Program-made: the position numbers and the translations under genes
Part shown: one piece after another, positions 18,356 to 29,074 of the stretch
Numbering within the stretch: position 1 is the first letter of the stretch
Layout of the letters: the number at the start of each line of letters is the position of its first letter
NCBI GenBank assembly: GCA_963825505.1
Contig: CAWGTL010000018.1
Location: 1 to 64,000 of the forward strand
Source: JBBQSN01 sp963825505
GTDB taxonomy: Bacteria > Actinomycetota > Actinomycetes > Actinomycetales > CAWJMD01
Direction: 5' to 3'
DNA: 64,000 bases
Notes under the pieces: generated by a model
What the model saw: the letters and a program-made list of their open reading frames with translations, nothing else
Told to the model about the DNA's origin: nothing
The model's database searches: none

Positions 18356-21300
18356 GTGCAGCTGACATCTGCGACCACACCTCCCGCCGTGCGGCCCACA
18401 GGTCGCCCCCGACGCGCCCGGACGGCGCTGGCGGTCGCTGTCGCGGCCGCGTTCGCCCTGCCCGCGGCGGTCCCCGCGCAGGCGGCCCCCGCGTCCACGT
18501 CCTCGCTGGCGATCACCGAGGTCGACGGCCTGGCCGTCGAGAACGGTGCCGTCCGCGGCCAGCTCCGCGGCGACGTACCGGTGAGCGGCACGGCGAGCCG
18601 CGGCACGCCCGCCGAGCCGCAGCCCCCAGCACCGTCCCCGCTGGTCGCCGACGCCGGTGACAGCGCCTTCGTCGCCGGCGGCGAGCGTGCCGCCCTGCTC
18701 GGCGCCGGCTTCGGCGGCACCGAGCCGTACACCTTCGCCTGGACGACCGCGGCCGGCACCCTCGAGGGGTCCGACGCGCCGACCGCCGCCCTCCTCACCG
18801 ACGGGCTGGAGCCCGGCACGTACGAGGTCCGGCTCACGGTGACCGACGTCGCCGGCGAGGTCGCCCGCGACAGCGTCCGCGTCGTCGTGTTCGAGGAGAG
18901 CGAGCAGGTGATCCTGGAGGAGTCGAAGGTCGACGCGACGCCAGGAGTCACGGGCGTCGGCGCGCCGGTCGACTTCGCCGTCGACGTGCCCGCGGGTGTC
19001 GCGTCCCTCGTCGTCGACCTCACCTGGGCCGTGCCGGCCAACGACTACGACCTGGTCGTCCTCGACCCGTCCGGCGCCGAGAGAGCCTCGTCGGGCAACG
19101 CCCCGCCGGACTTCGAGCAGACGGGCGTGGCCTCGCCGGAGCCCGGTCCCTGGATCGTGCGGGCGAACAAGTACGCGACGTTCACCGACACCGTCACCGC
19201 GAAGGTCACCGCCCGCACCACGGGCACCGACCCGCGTCCCGTCGTCTCCGCGGGCGGGCCGTACAGCGTCGTCACCGGCGAGCCGGTGCGTCTCGACGGC
19301 ACCGTGACCGGCGGCACGGCCCCGGTCTCGGTCGGCTGGGACACCGACCAGGACGGCCGCGCCGACGCCGAGGGCGCCGACGCGGCGCTGACCCTCCCGC
19401 AGGGCCGTCACCTGGTGACGATCAAGGCCACCGACGCGGCGGGCCTCGAGCGCCGCCAGACCACCTCGGTGCTGGTGGCCGACCCGGCCCGCCTCGCGCA
19501 GGAGACCACCGCCGTCACCGTCGTCGGCGTCGCCGACTCCGGCATCAACCCGTACCACCTGGAGTTCAGTGCCCAGACCTACCCCGACCCGGACGTCCTG
19601 GCCCTGACCGAGCACTTCACCCGGCACCCGTCCGAGTACATCCCGGGCTACCCGGCCGACGCCCCGTCGCTCGACATCACCCTCGGCGAGGGGTACTTCC
19701 CCGAGCAGGACGCCGCGATCTGGAACGGCAACGACACCGTCGAACCGGGCCGCATGTACTGGATCCCCGGCACGAAGATCGTCGGTGCCGTCGACGCGGG
19801 CGGCTCGACCGGCGTGACGTCCGGCGACGACCTGCACCCGATCCTGGACGACAACGGCCACGGCACCGGCTCGGCGTCGGTGTCGACGGGCAACCGCTAC
19901 GGCTACTGCCCGACCTGCCTGCTCGTGGTCGTCGAGGCCCTCGACGAGTCCGTCGTCGCGGCGCTGCCGTGGGTCGACATCTCCTCGAACAGCTTCGGCT
20001 ACGTCGGTGGCGTGCCGCTGGGCCTCGTCGGCGACCCCGCCGCCACCAAGGCCGCCGCCGAGCGGGGCCAGACCACGCTGTTCGCCGCCGGCAACGGCGT
20101 CGGCAACGCCTTCGACGTCCCCGTCAGCACCTACGGCTCGGACCAGACCGGTCCGGACTGGAACGTCACCGTCGGCGCCCTGCGCCGCGACAACCAGCGC
20201 GCGATCGTCGGCGACGGCATCCCCGTGCACGTCTCGTCGTGGGGCGACGGCAACCTGCCGTCGGCGTGCCGCACCGGCGAGGTCGGCCAGTGCGCCTTCG
20301 GCGGCACGTCGGCCGCGACGCCGTACACCGCGGGCGTCTTCGGCACCGTCCTGACGAAGGTGCGCGAGGCCGTCGGTGACGGCCGGGCCGGGCAGAAGGC
20401 TGCCCAGGTCGTCGCGAAGGGCCTGCCCGTCGACGCGTCGACCTACCTCGCCGACGGTGCCCTGACCCGGGCCGAGCTGCGCGAAGCCGTCCTGAAGACG
20501 GCGCAGCCGCTCAACACCGACAACGAGGCGTCGCCGTTCCCGTACCCGGTCACCGCCCCGTACACCGGCGACACCAACGTGCTGTTCGAGGGGTACGGAG
20601 CCGCCACCCCGAGCAGCGCGGCGCGGGCCGTCGACGTGCTGCTCGGCGACGCGCAGATGCCGGAGCGGCCGTTCGAGGACGACTTCTTCGCCCTCGACCG
20701 CTCGATCCGCGACAGCCTCTACGGCGGGTACGACCGCGACGGTGACGGCGACACCGACACCGAGGCGCCCGAGAACGCGCTGCCGCTCGGTGCGCTCGAC
20801 CTGGCCACCCTCGACGGCGGCCTCGAGGCGCTGCGGCTGGCGGCCGAGGCGGACTCGCCGCAGCCGGCGGTCACCGCGCCCTCGTCCGGGCAGGCCACCA
20901 GCCTGTACCTGCACCGCCGGTTCGCCGGCGAGCCGGGCTCGCCGCAGGGGTGCAGCACCACGACGAACGAGCAGTACCTGAGCTTCCAGAACACGGCCGG
21001 CGACCTGGAGCCGTGCTTCGAGAGCCGGGTCACCAGCGTCGTCGCCGGGTTCCGCCCGCTCGGGATCTTCCCGTCCGAGGACGAGCTCACCTCGCCCCTC
21101 GGCACCGGCTCCTCGGTGTTCGCCGAGCTGTACCTGGCGGCCGAGACGCCGTCGCTGATCCGCCCCACCGCCGTCCTGATGGCCGGCGACCGGGTGATCG
21201 GCCGCGGCGAGGGCTCGTTCGCCCCCGTCGCCGGGTCCGGCCCTGGCGGGGCGGCGTGCGCGACGCTCGGTGGCGCGTGCTGGACGAAGTACGTCATCGC

Positions 21301-21970
21301 GTTCGACACCACCCGGCCCGCCTTCGTCGGCGAGCAGGTGACGGTGCAGGTGGAGATGGTGGGCGCCCGCTCCTGGGCCTTCGGCCTCGAGGGCTCGCAC
21401 GCCTCGCGGGTCACCGTCGTCGCGGCGCAGCCCGGCGAGTCCGACGGCCTGTCGGCGACCATCACCGAGCCGGCCGACGGCGGCACGGTGACCGAAGGCG
21501 ACGACGTGGTGGCGGGCGGGTCGTACTCGTTCCCCGACCGCGGCACCGACCCCACCGGCGCGGGGGACCACCCCACCACCCAGCGGGTCGAGGTCAGCCT
21601 CGACGACGACTCCTTCGCCTCGACCCGGGAGGCCACGATGGACGAGGAGTCGGGCACGTGGTCGCTGCCGCTCGGCGAGCTGACGGTGGGCGAGCACACC
21701 GTGCACGTGCGTGCGACCGAGGACGGCACGTCGTCCGACGTCGTCAGCTCGACCTTCACCGTCGAGCCCTTCGCGCAGGTGCAGTGGCAGGTGGTCGACC
21801 GGAACTCCCCGACCACCGCCGACGCCTGGCGGCCGGCGTCCGGGCTGGAGTCGTGGTCGTTCGAGTTCGACACCCTCGACCACGGTGCCGGCCCGCACAC
21901 GATCGTCACCCGCCTGGTGCAGGACGGCGTCCCGACCCTGCGCGAGACGGTGCGGGCGCGGTTCCGCTGA
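18356..21970 (+). CDS. Secreted subtilisin-like serine protease (S8) with PKD/Ig-like domains
   Basis: 1204 residues from the GTG at 18356 (GAGAGGCGA upstream). The Sec signal peptide has RRARTALAVAVAAAFALPAA, with cleavage likely after AQA. Around residues 100-180 and 300-370 are PKD/Ig-like repeats (DGRADAEGADAALTLPQGRH). The subtilase domain has Asp394 in VGVADSGINPYH, His502 in DDNGHGTGSASV and Ser652 in FGGTSAATPYTAGVF, a complete triad. DRDGDGDTDTEAPE at about residue 795 is a calcium-type acidic loop. Two more beta-rich domains end the protein. No LPxTG or C-terminal helix is present, so it is probably released. It is transcribed alone and divergent from the DinB-like gene. Confidence 0.9.
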   Translation: MQLTSATTPPAVRPTGRPRRARTALAVAVAAAFALPAAVPAQAAPASTSSLAITEVDGLAVENGAVRGQLRGDVPVSGTASRGTPAEPQPPAPSPLVADAGDSAFVAGGERAALLGAGFGGTEPYTFAWTTAAGTLEGSDAPTAALLTDGLEPGTYEVRLTVTDVAGEVARDSVRVVVFEESEQVILEESKVDATPGVTGVGAPVDFAVDVPAGVASLVVDLTWAVPANDYDLVVLDPSGAERASSGNAPPDFEQTGVASPEPGPWIVRANKYATFTDTVTAKVTARTTGTDPRPVVSAGGPYSVVTGEPVRLDGTVTGGTAPVSVGWDTDQDGRADAEGADAALTLPQGRHLVTIKATDAAGLERRQTTSVLVADPARLAQETTAVTVVGVADSGINPYHLEFSAQTYPDPDVLALTEHFTRHPSEYIPGYPADAPSLDITLGEGYFPEQDAAIWNGNDTVEPGRMYWIPGTKIVGAVDAGGSTGVTSGDDLHPILDDNGHGTGSASVSTGNRYGYCPTCLLVVVEALDESVVAALPWVDISSNSFGYVGGVPLGLVGDPAATKAAAERGQTTLFAAGNGVGNAFDVPVSTYGSDQTGPDWNVTVGALRRDNQRAIVGDGIPVHVSSWGDGNLPSACRTGEVGQCAFGGTSAATPYTAGVFGTVLTKVREAVGDGRAGQKAAQVVAKGLPVDASTYLADGALTRAELREAVLKTAQPLNTDNEASPFPYPVTAPYTGDTNVLFEGYGAATPSSAARAVDVLLGDAQMPERPFEDDFFALDRSIRDSLYGGYDRDGDGDTDTEAPENALPLGALDLATLDGGLEALRLAAEADSPQPAVTAPSSGQATSLYLHRRFAGEPGSPQGCSTTTNEQYLSFQNTAGDLEPCFESRVTSVVAGFRPLGIFPSEDELTSPLGTGSSVFAELYLAAETPSLIRPTAVLMAGDRVIGRGEGSFAPVAGSGPGGAACATLGGACWTKYVIAFDTTRPAFVGEQVTVQVEMVGARSWAFGLEGSHASRVTVVAAQPGESDGLSATITEPADGGTVTEGDDVVAGGSYSFPDRGTDPTGAGDHPTTQRVEVSLDDDSFASTREATMDEESGTWSLPLGELTVGEHTVHVRATEDGTSSDVVSSTFTVEPFAQVQWQVVDRNSPTTADAWRPASGLESWSFEFDTLDHGAGPHTIVTRLVQDGVPTLRETVRARFR

Positions 21971-22041
21971 CGCGGACGGGATCGAGCCACGTGCGCGATC
22001 CGCTGGGATGGAACGAGGACCGCCGAACCGAGGAGGACCCT

Positions 22042-22407
22042 GTGACCGTGCCCCGTTTCCAGGACCTGCCGCTCGCCGACGAGGACCGCGCCTGGGACGG
22101 CGATGCCGCCGAGTCCCGCGTCCGCGCATGGGCAGGCGCCGAGGACGAGCCGAACGCCAAGTACCGCGACGCGCACGTCTGGTACGACAGCGACGCCGCC
22201 GAGAACTTCGGCTCCTACAAGCTGCTCATCGCCGACGTCATCGACGGGCACCTCACGGCCGTGCCGCGCGGAGTGATGGCAGCAGGCGCGGTGATGCAGG
22301 GGTCGCGCGGCGGGGTCGACCTGCCGGAGGACGACGTCGACCGCGTCAAGGGCCACCTGGCGCGCTACTACGAGAAGATGGACCGGACGCCGCCCTGGCA
22401 GGACTGA
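22042..22407 (+). CDS. Small hypothetical protein, phage prohead-protease-like
   Basis: 121 residues from the GTG at 22042, with GAGGAGG 5 to 11 bases upstream. The sequence (AKYRDAHVWYDSDAAENFGS, YKLLIADVIDGHLTAVPRGV, then QGSRGGVDLPEDDVDRVKGH and LARYYEKM) resembles the stand-alone domain seen beside or inside HK97-type prohead proteases and in some bacterial housekeeping contexts. No catalytic residues can be assigned with confidence. No other phage gene lies nearby, so a prophage origin is not supported. It is followed 39 bases later by an SRPBCC gene. Confidence 0.6.
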   Translation: MTVPRFQDLPLADEDRAWDGDAAESRVRAWAGAEDEPNAKYRDAHVWYDSDAAENFGSYKLLIADVIDGHLTAVPRGVMAAGAVMQGSRGGVDLPEDDVDRVKGHLARYYEKMDRTPPWQD

Positions 22408-22446
22408 CGCCTTCCGCGCCGCCGGTCGAGGTGGTGGGATGACTCC

Positions 22447-22938
22447 ATGACCGACGAGACGACCGACGAGACGACCGACGGCACGACGGAGTCCCGGATC
22501 GCGCAGGCGTCCCGCGAGGTGAACGCCCCGGCCGCCACCATCTTCGAGCTGATCGCCGACCCGAGCCGGCAGCCGGAGTGGGACGGCAACGACAACCTCA
22601 CCCGGGCCGAGGCCGGGCAGCGGGTGCGCGCGGTCGGCGACGTCTTCTCGATGACCACGACGAAGGGCAACGTGCGCGACAACCACGTCGTCGAGCTCGT
22701 CGAGGGGGAGCTGATCGCCTGGAAGCCGGCCGAGCAGGGCGGGCCGCCGATCGGCCACCTCTGGCGGTGGGAGCTCGCGCCCGGCGACGGCGGCGGCACG
22801 CTCGTCACGCACACCTACGACTGGACCGAGCTGCACGACGAGAAGCGCCTCGGCCGGGCTCGCGCCACGACGAGCGAGCGCCTCGCCGCCTCGGTGGACC
22901 GCCTGGCCGAGCTGGCCGAGCGGACGGGCCGTACGTGA
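22447..22938 (+). CDS. SRPBCC / polyketide cyclase-type protein
   Basis: 163 residues. The N-terminus is a short TDETTDETTDGTTES repeat, then a START-like SRPBCC fold: EVNAPAATIFELIADPSRQP, EWDGNDNLTRAEAGQRVRAV, VVELVEGELIAWKPAEQGG and LVTHTYDWTELHDEKRL. Such proteins bind small hydrophobic ligands; no substrate can be assigned. The start ATG at 22447 follows GGTGGGATGACTCC, with only a weak ribosome site. It converges with the DUF4011 helicase gene 9 bases away. Confidence 0.85.
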   Translation: MTDETTDETTDGTTESRIAQASREVNAPAATIFELIADPSRQPEWDGNDNLTRAEAGQRVRAVGDVFSMTTTKGNVRDNHVVELVEGELIAWKPAEQGGPPIGHLWRWELAPGDGGGTLVTHTYDWTELHDEKRLGRARATTSERLAASVDRLAELAERTGRT

Positions 22939-22947
22939 TCCGAGGCG

Positions 22948-25900
22948 TCAGCGCGCCAGGAGCGTCCCCGAACCGTCCTCGGCGAGCACCCCTCGGCTGA
23001 CGGCGAGCACCAGCGCCGCCTCCACCCGCGTCCGGATGGCGGGCGTGAGCCGCTTGCCGCCGAACACCGCCACCGACTCCTTCAGCAGCTCCTCGCGCGA
23101 CATCCCCATGCCGGCGCGGCAGAGCCCGACCATCGCGTTGCCGATCTCCTCCAGGCTGACGTCGTCGAGCGGACGCGCCTCGCCGTCGGGCTGCCGGAAG
23201 CCGGTCCACCCCCCGCGGGGACGGGTCGGCGGCCAGTAGAAGCCGTTCTCGTCGCGCACCGACGTCGGCAGGCAGGCCCGGATCGCCTCCGCCCGGCCCG
23301 CTGACACGCGCGCGAGGTCGAACGCCGAGGCCACCAGCTTGACCAGCCGCGCCTCGAGCACCGGGCCCTCGGCGTCGATCACCTGGGTGGCGACGTCCCA
23401 CACCCGCCGGCCGGCCGCCGGGGACGGCAGGGCGTCGAGGGTGTGCCGCGACCTGACCTGCTCCGGCGTCCACGCGACGAACGGCTCCGCGCCCGGCAGA
23501 GCGGCACCCGTCCCGCTCGCACCCACCACCGCGCCGCCGGGGTCGGCGTCACTCGCCACCGGACCGGCCTTGGCCGTCGGCAGGCTCTCGACGTGCACGT
23601 CCGGCAGGTCGCCGGTGTCGCGTCCCGTCCGCACCGCCTCGACCCGCGCCACCAGCTCGGCGACCACGGCGTCGGGGTCGCGCAGCCAGGCGGGCAGCCA
23701 GACCCGCTCCACGGCGGGCCATCCCAGCATCCGCGACAGCACCTCGACCGGCAGGCCGTCCCGGTCGCCGACGGTGCGTCGACGGGCCCAGCCGGGTCCG
23801 TCGAGCAGGACGGCCACCAGCGGACGCCCGGGCTCGTCCGGGGACGCGAGGGTGAGCTCGATCCGGAAGTCCGACAGCCCGACGTCGGTGCGCACGACGA
23901 GCCCGGCATCCCGCAGCCGGGCGGCCACCTCGTCGCGGTGCCGGTCGGTCACCGGCGCCGAGCCGATCCGGCCGCCGTCGTCGCCCGCGGAGGCGCCGGC
24001 GGCGAGGTCGAGGTAGGCCCGCAGGTGCTTCACGCCGACGGACGTCGTCTCCTCGGCGCGGAGCTGGCCGGGGTCGAACGAGGAGAAGACCACGACCTGG
24101 CGACGGGCGCGGGTGACGGCGACGTTGAGCCGCCGCTCGCCACCGACCAGGTTGAGCGGGCCGAAGTTCAGCGGCAGCACGCCCTTGTCGTTCACCGAGA
24201 ACGCCGTGGAGAACAGGATCGTGTCGCGCTCGTCGCCCTGGACGTTCTCCAGGTTCTTGACGAACAGCCCGTCCGGGTCGTCGAGCGCCTCCACCAGCCG
24301 GTCGTCGCCGGCGTCGCGCAGGAGCGACTCCACCAGCAGCCGCTGCGGGGCGTTGAAGGTGACGACGCCGATCGACGGCGCGACGTCGGGGGAGGCCTCG
24401 AACCTGCGCCGGATCTCCGCGACCAGCGCCTGCGCCTCCACCGGGTTGGTGCGCCGGTCCTTGCCGGTGCCCGAGCGCAGGAACGTGCCGTCGACGCGGA
24501 CCAGCGAGATGCCGAAACCCGTTGTGTCGCGGACGACGCCGGACCTCGGAGCAGGGAAGGACGCCAGCCGGTCCTCGTAGTAGTGCCGGTTGCTGAACGC
24601 GATCAGGGTCTCGTCCTGGCTCCGGTAGTGCCACGACAGCCAGTGCCGCGGCACCCGCGCCTGCACGCACTCGGTGAGGATGCTCTCCTCGTCCTCGACG
24701 GCCAGCAGGGAGGCGTCGAAGGCCGTCTCGTCCTCGGCGCTGGGCGAGGCGCTGTCGTGGGCCGTCCACGACGGGTCGAGCAGGGACTCACCGGTCACCT
24801 CGGCGAACGACGTCGGCGGCATCTGCTTGCTGTCGCCCACCACGACGACCGCGCGGGCACGGCCCATCGCTCCGACCGCCTCGGCCACCCGGATCTGGGA
24901 CGCCTCGTCGAACACCACCAGGTCGAACAGGCCGGCCCGCGCGGGGAAGAAGCGGGACAGCGAGTCCGGGCTCACCAGCACGCACGGCATCACCTGCGTG
25001 ATGAGGTCGCCGTACTGCTGCATCAGCGCCCGCACGCCGAGACCGCCACGCTGGCGCCCCAGCTCGCGCTGCAGCGCACCCACCCGGCCGGTGCCGGTGT
25101 CGGACCGGAAGGGTCGCGCCCGCACCACCTGCCGCGGCAGGTCGGACACCATCAGGTCGCGTACGGCCGTGGCCGACGTGAGGAACCGCGCGATCGTCCG
25201 CTCGTGCGTCAGCGGGTCGAACCCGTCGAGCCCGCTGTCTGCGGCCCGTTCGACGGCCGAGGCCGCGGCGACGCCGCGGTCGAGCGCCTGCACCGCCTCG
25301 TCGGCCGGCACCCGGCCGTCGCGCAGCTCGAACCGCGCCTCGCCGAGGTCGGCGCGCAGCGGATCGAGGGCCTGCGAGAAGGCGGCCCACCGGCGGAGCC
25401 CGAGCAGCTGGGGGTCGTCGAGGTCGCGCGCGTCGCGGCCGGTCTCCCAGGCGTCCACGAGCGAACCGTCGGCCCAGTGCGCCACGTCGTCGGGGTGGGC
25501 GTCGGTGGCGGCGAACAGCTCCTCGACCAGGTGCAGGGTGCGACCGCCCCACTCCCACGACCGCGCCCGCGTCGAGCCAGGCGCGTCGCAGGCCGGCGGC
25601 CGGGTGCTCGGGCGCGATCGCGCGACCACCCTCGTCCGCCAGGCGCACCGCGCGGTCCAGCTCGTCGAGGGCATCCGGTGCGTACGCGTTCCAGGTGTGC
25701 CCGACGCGGATGCCCGCCAGCGCCTGCACCCGTGCACGCAACGCCTCGTTCGTCTCCCGCAAGCGGCACCAGCGCCGAGAGCAGGTCGGGCAGGGTGCGC
25801 AGATCGACGTCGGTGCCACCGCGCACCACCGGTTCGACGTGGACGAACACCCTGCGCAGCCGGCCCTTGCGGCCGAGGAAGAACGACGACGCCGCGTCGC

Positions 25901-28831
25901 GGGCCCGGGCGACCAGCTCCGGCAGCTGGTGCACCGAGAGCACCGTCGGGAGGAACGCCACGAGTGCAGGCTGCGGTGTCGCCGCCAGGGCTCGCACCTC
26001 GGCCAGCAGGGAGTCGGCCTCCGCGCGCCACGCTCCCGACCGGGTTCGGTCGAGCTCGTCGGTGCGCAGTCCGAGCCCGCCGAGTCGTCCGAGCACGTCG
26101 AGCTCGTGCGCCGACCCCGCCGTCCGCACCACCTCGGCGTCCGCACCGGTCTGGGGGAGCTGCTGCACGAGCCCGTGCAGCGCCAGGGCGGCGGCTCGCG
26201 CCCGGGCGACGTCGACCTGAGCCCCGGCGAAGCCCCATGGGTGCGCCGCACGCGGGCGAGCGGGGTCGGCGACGTCGGGGAGGGTGCGCAGCAGGTCTCG
26301 CACCGACGTCAGGTCCCCGGCCGCGGCCAGCAGGGACCGCGGCACGGTCAGTGACGGTCCCTCGCCCGAGGCCAGGAGCGCGTCGCGCGCCGAGTAGAGC
26401 GACAGCCCGGCGGCGTTGGGGGAGTGGAGCCGGTGGGCGTACCGCTCGAGGGTGCGGCGCGAGGCGCGCAGCTCCTCCTGCCGGGCGTGCAGACCCTGCT
26501 CGTCGACGCAGAGGGCTGTGCTCGAGCGCCTGGCGCACCTGCGCGCGCACGGTCGCGGGCCGAGATCCCTTGTCGTGCAGGTCGAGCGAGAACGGACCCA
26601 TCCCGACGGCGTCGAGCCGCTTCTGCACGACGTCGAGCGCGGCACGCTTCTCGGCGACGAAGAGCACGCGGCGGCCCTCAGCCACGGCGCGGCTCAGCAG
26701 GTTGGTGATCGTCTGCGACTTGCCCGTCCCCGGCGGCCCCTCCAGCACGAACGACCGGCCGCGGACGGCGTCGTGCACCGCCGCGAGCTGCGACGCGTCG
26801 GCGGGCACCGGGCACGCGCCCGCCAGCTCGTCGAGGTCGACCGGGGTGTCGTCGCCGGCCGCCGCGTCGGCGAACGGCTCGGTCGGCGTCCGGACGAGGT
26901 GCTGCACCAAGGCGTTCTCGCAGAACGACTCCCAGTGCTCGTCGAGGTCCTTCCAGAGCCGGAACTTGGCGAACTGGAGGATCGCGACGTGCGCGGTGTC
27001 CTCCACCCGCCACGGCCGCCCGGCCTCGGCCACCGCGATCCGCAGCGTCCGCAGCGCCGCCTCGAGGTCGAGGTCCGCGTCGTCGGCCCAGAGGTCCGGC
27101 ACGTCGACGCCCGCCTGACGCAGCTTCTCCAGCAGGCAGTAGTTCGGCGCGGCCGTGCCGGTCTCGTCGACCTCGATCCGGTAGGTGCGCTGCCGTGCCC
27201 GCGTCACCAGGTGCACGGGGACGAGCACCACCGGGCTCCGCAGCGGCCGTCCGTCCCAGTCCCACACCAGCGACCCGAGCGCGAGGTACAGGTTGTTGGC
27301 GCCGGTCTCCTCCTGCACGGTGCGCGCGCGGTGGGCGAGCGCGCGCAACCGGGTGGGGTAGGCGGCGGACGTGACGTCGGTCCACACGGTCTCGCGCTCG
27401 TCGAGGGTCTGGGCCAGCAGGTCCGGCGGCAGGTCCTTGGCGTTCGTGACGCCGCGGGCGACGTGCACCTCGTCGACCAGGTCCGACGGGTACAGGTGCA
27501 GCGGCCGGCGGCCTGGCCTGGACCGGCGGCAGGTGGCCGAACCGGCCCGGCGGGACGAGCAGCGACACCGCGGACCGGTCGGCGAAGTTGATCAGCCGGT
27601 TGCGCAGGCTGAGGTCGAGCAGGGCGTTCTTCCACCGCGCCACGCGCGGCGGCACCGGCGTGGTGGCCGTGCGGTCGCGCGGCTGGTCGTCGTCGGTGGA
27701 GCGCGGCGCGGTGCTGTGCGTGGCCGCCTGGTAGGTGACGACCTGCACGTCGCCGGACGGCGTGCGGGCGCGGGCCGGCAGCGGGAGCACGTCGTTGCGC
27801 CGGGCCGTCCACACGTCGATCACGCCGAGGACCTCGTCGAGGTCGCCGACCAGCCAGCGCGAGTACGCCGAGCGGTGCGCGGCGTCGACGTCGTGCGTCG
27901 GGTCGGCGGAGGTCAGCATCGTGGTCTCGACCAGCCGGATCGCGCCGAGGTCGATCAGGTTGACCACGGGCGAGGCGTCGGTGAGGACGATGTTGGCCAG
28001 CGAGGTCTCCTCGCGCCAGTAGCCGAGGAAGGCGTGCCCCTGCACCATCCAGACCAGCGGCCGGATGCCGCCCTGCTCCAGCACGGCCGCCAGAGTCAGC
28101 GTCGTGTCGAGGCAGGTGCCCACCCGCTCGTCCAGCACCTGGGTCGGCGTGCGCACCCGCTGCCCCACGTCGCCCCAGCTCGCCGGTGGCTCCGCGTAGC
28201 GGATCGTGCGGGCGCGGGCGGCGTCGAACACGGCCCGCACGACGTCGTCGACGCGCTCGGGCCCGGCCTGGTAGCCCTGCAGCGACGCGGAGCCGGTGCG
28301 TTCCCGAAGCAGTCCGGCCGCCTCGTCCAGCAGAGGCCCGACGGCCGGGTCGTGCGGCATGACGAACGCGGCGAGCATCTCCATCGACAGCTCGGGCGGG
28401 ACGGCGAGCCACTGCCGCGCCGCGAGCACGCGGACGTCGGCCGAGGCGGTCGCCAGCACCTCCTCGCCCAGCCGCAGGGTCGCGGTGACGCGTCCGGGGC
28501 GCTGCTCCTCGACCTGGAGCATCTGACCGGGGTCGAGCGTCAGCCGGACGTCGGCCACGACGGTGCGGTCGCCGGCCGCGAGGTCGACCACGTGCGTGCA
28601 GGTGGCCGACAGCACGCCCTCGGCGTCGACGACCGCGAGCTCCAGCACGGCGCCCTCGGCGTCGCGGTCGGCCGTGACGACCAGCTCGTCGACCACCGGG
28701 ATGCGGTTGTGCGCCATCGCGTACGACACGACCGGCAGGCAGGTGAGGGTGATCGTGGTCGGTCCTGCGGTGGTCGGTGCTGCGCTGGTCGGTGCTGCGG
28801 TGGTCGCTGGGGTCCCCGTGGTCACCGGCAC
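22948..28831 (-). pseudogene. Giant DUF4011 - SF1 helicase - Vsr-like nuclease - DUF3320 protein, four frame changes
   Basis: About 1,950 residues if the frames are joined. Order: Ala/Pro/Thr-rich start; a transglutaminase-like segment (GTCLDTTLTLAAVLE with Cys, then QGHAFLGYWREE with His); DUF4011 (VARWKNALLDLSLRNRLINF); Walker A GPPGTGKSQTITN near 26740; Walker B DLVVFDEASQIRVAEAVGAM near 24920; HWLSWHYRSQDETLIAFSN; NVAVTRARRQVVVFSS; an REase domain of the MTES_1575/Vsr type (VAVLLDGPGWARRRTVGDRD, VERVWLPAWLRDP); and a C-terminal DUF3320-like end. Frame changes are needed near 27500, 26520, 25765 and 25575. This architecture resembles, as I recall, the single-gene antiphage protein HheA. 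The gene is broken as written, but all parts are conserved. Confidence 0.8.
28758..28802. repeat. Three 15-base tandem units in the helicase N-terminus
   Basis: Three consecutive 15-base units (GTCGGTCCTGCGGTG, GTCGGTGCTGCGCTG, GTCGGTGCTGCGGTG) lie within the first 30 codons of the reverse-strand DUF4011 protein and encode a 5-residue Ala/Pro/Thr repeat. Tandem units of a codon multiple could vary in copy number without breaking the frame. It is not a CRISPR repeat: it is too short and has no spacers. Confidence 0.75.
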
Positions 28832-28918
28832 GACGGTAGAGGACCGGTCGGACGCGAGGACGCCGAACCGCGGCGGCCTGCCGCGCAGACGTCGCGGACG
28901 GCGTCGGAGATGTCTGTC

Positions 28919-29074
28919 TCAGCGGTCGGCAGGCGCAAGCGCCGGCGCCGCTCCCGCGTCGGCTCCCATGAAGGTGCACCACCCTGATGGCGTCACGAGC
29001 ACGAGCTCGCCCTGGAACACGCGCACGAAGTAGTTGGCGTAGCGCCAGGCACCGAGCACCGCGAAATGGGTCAC
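28919..29074 (-). CDS. Possible 51-residue protein, unrecognised
   Basis: A short reverse-strand frame from a GTG at 29074, starting inside the left arm of the long inverted repeat. It reads VTHFAVLGAWRYANYFVRVF, then QGELVLVTPSGWCTFMGADA and an Ala/Pro-rich tail. The aromatic-rich middle does not look like random high-GC translation, but no clear ribosome site is seen because the inverted repeat lies upstream. It could equally be the C-terminal remnant of a larger gene cut by insertion of the repeat. Low certainty. Confidence 0.3.
   Translation of the reverse strand: MTHFAVLGAWRYANYFVRVFQGELVLVTPSGWCTFMGADAGAAPALAPADR

Noticed and set aside
18212..22129. Open frame of about 1,305 codons antisense to the subtilase gene
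   Set aside because: It is a GC-bias shadow: low-complexity Arg/Gly/Val/His-rich translation without motifs, opposite a gene with a full catalytic triad.
22042..22407. Prophage remnant
   Set aside because: Only one small phage-like domain, with no integrase, capsid, terminase or attachment sites around it.
22447..22490. Repeated GACGAGACGACC units at the start of the SRPBCC gene
   Set aside because: A short coding repeat (TDETTDETT), too small to be a separate element.
28758..28802. Tandem repeats considered as a CRISPR or VNTR array
   Set aside because: Only three 15-base units, in frame within a coding region and without spacers.
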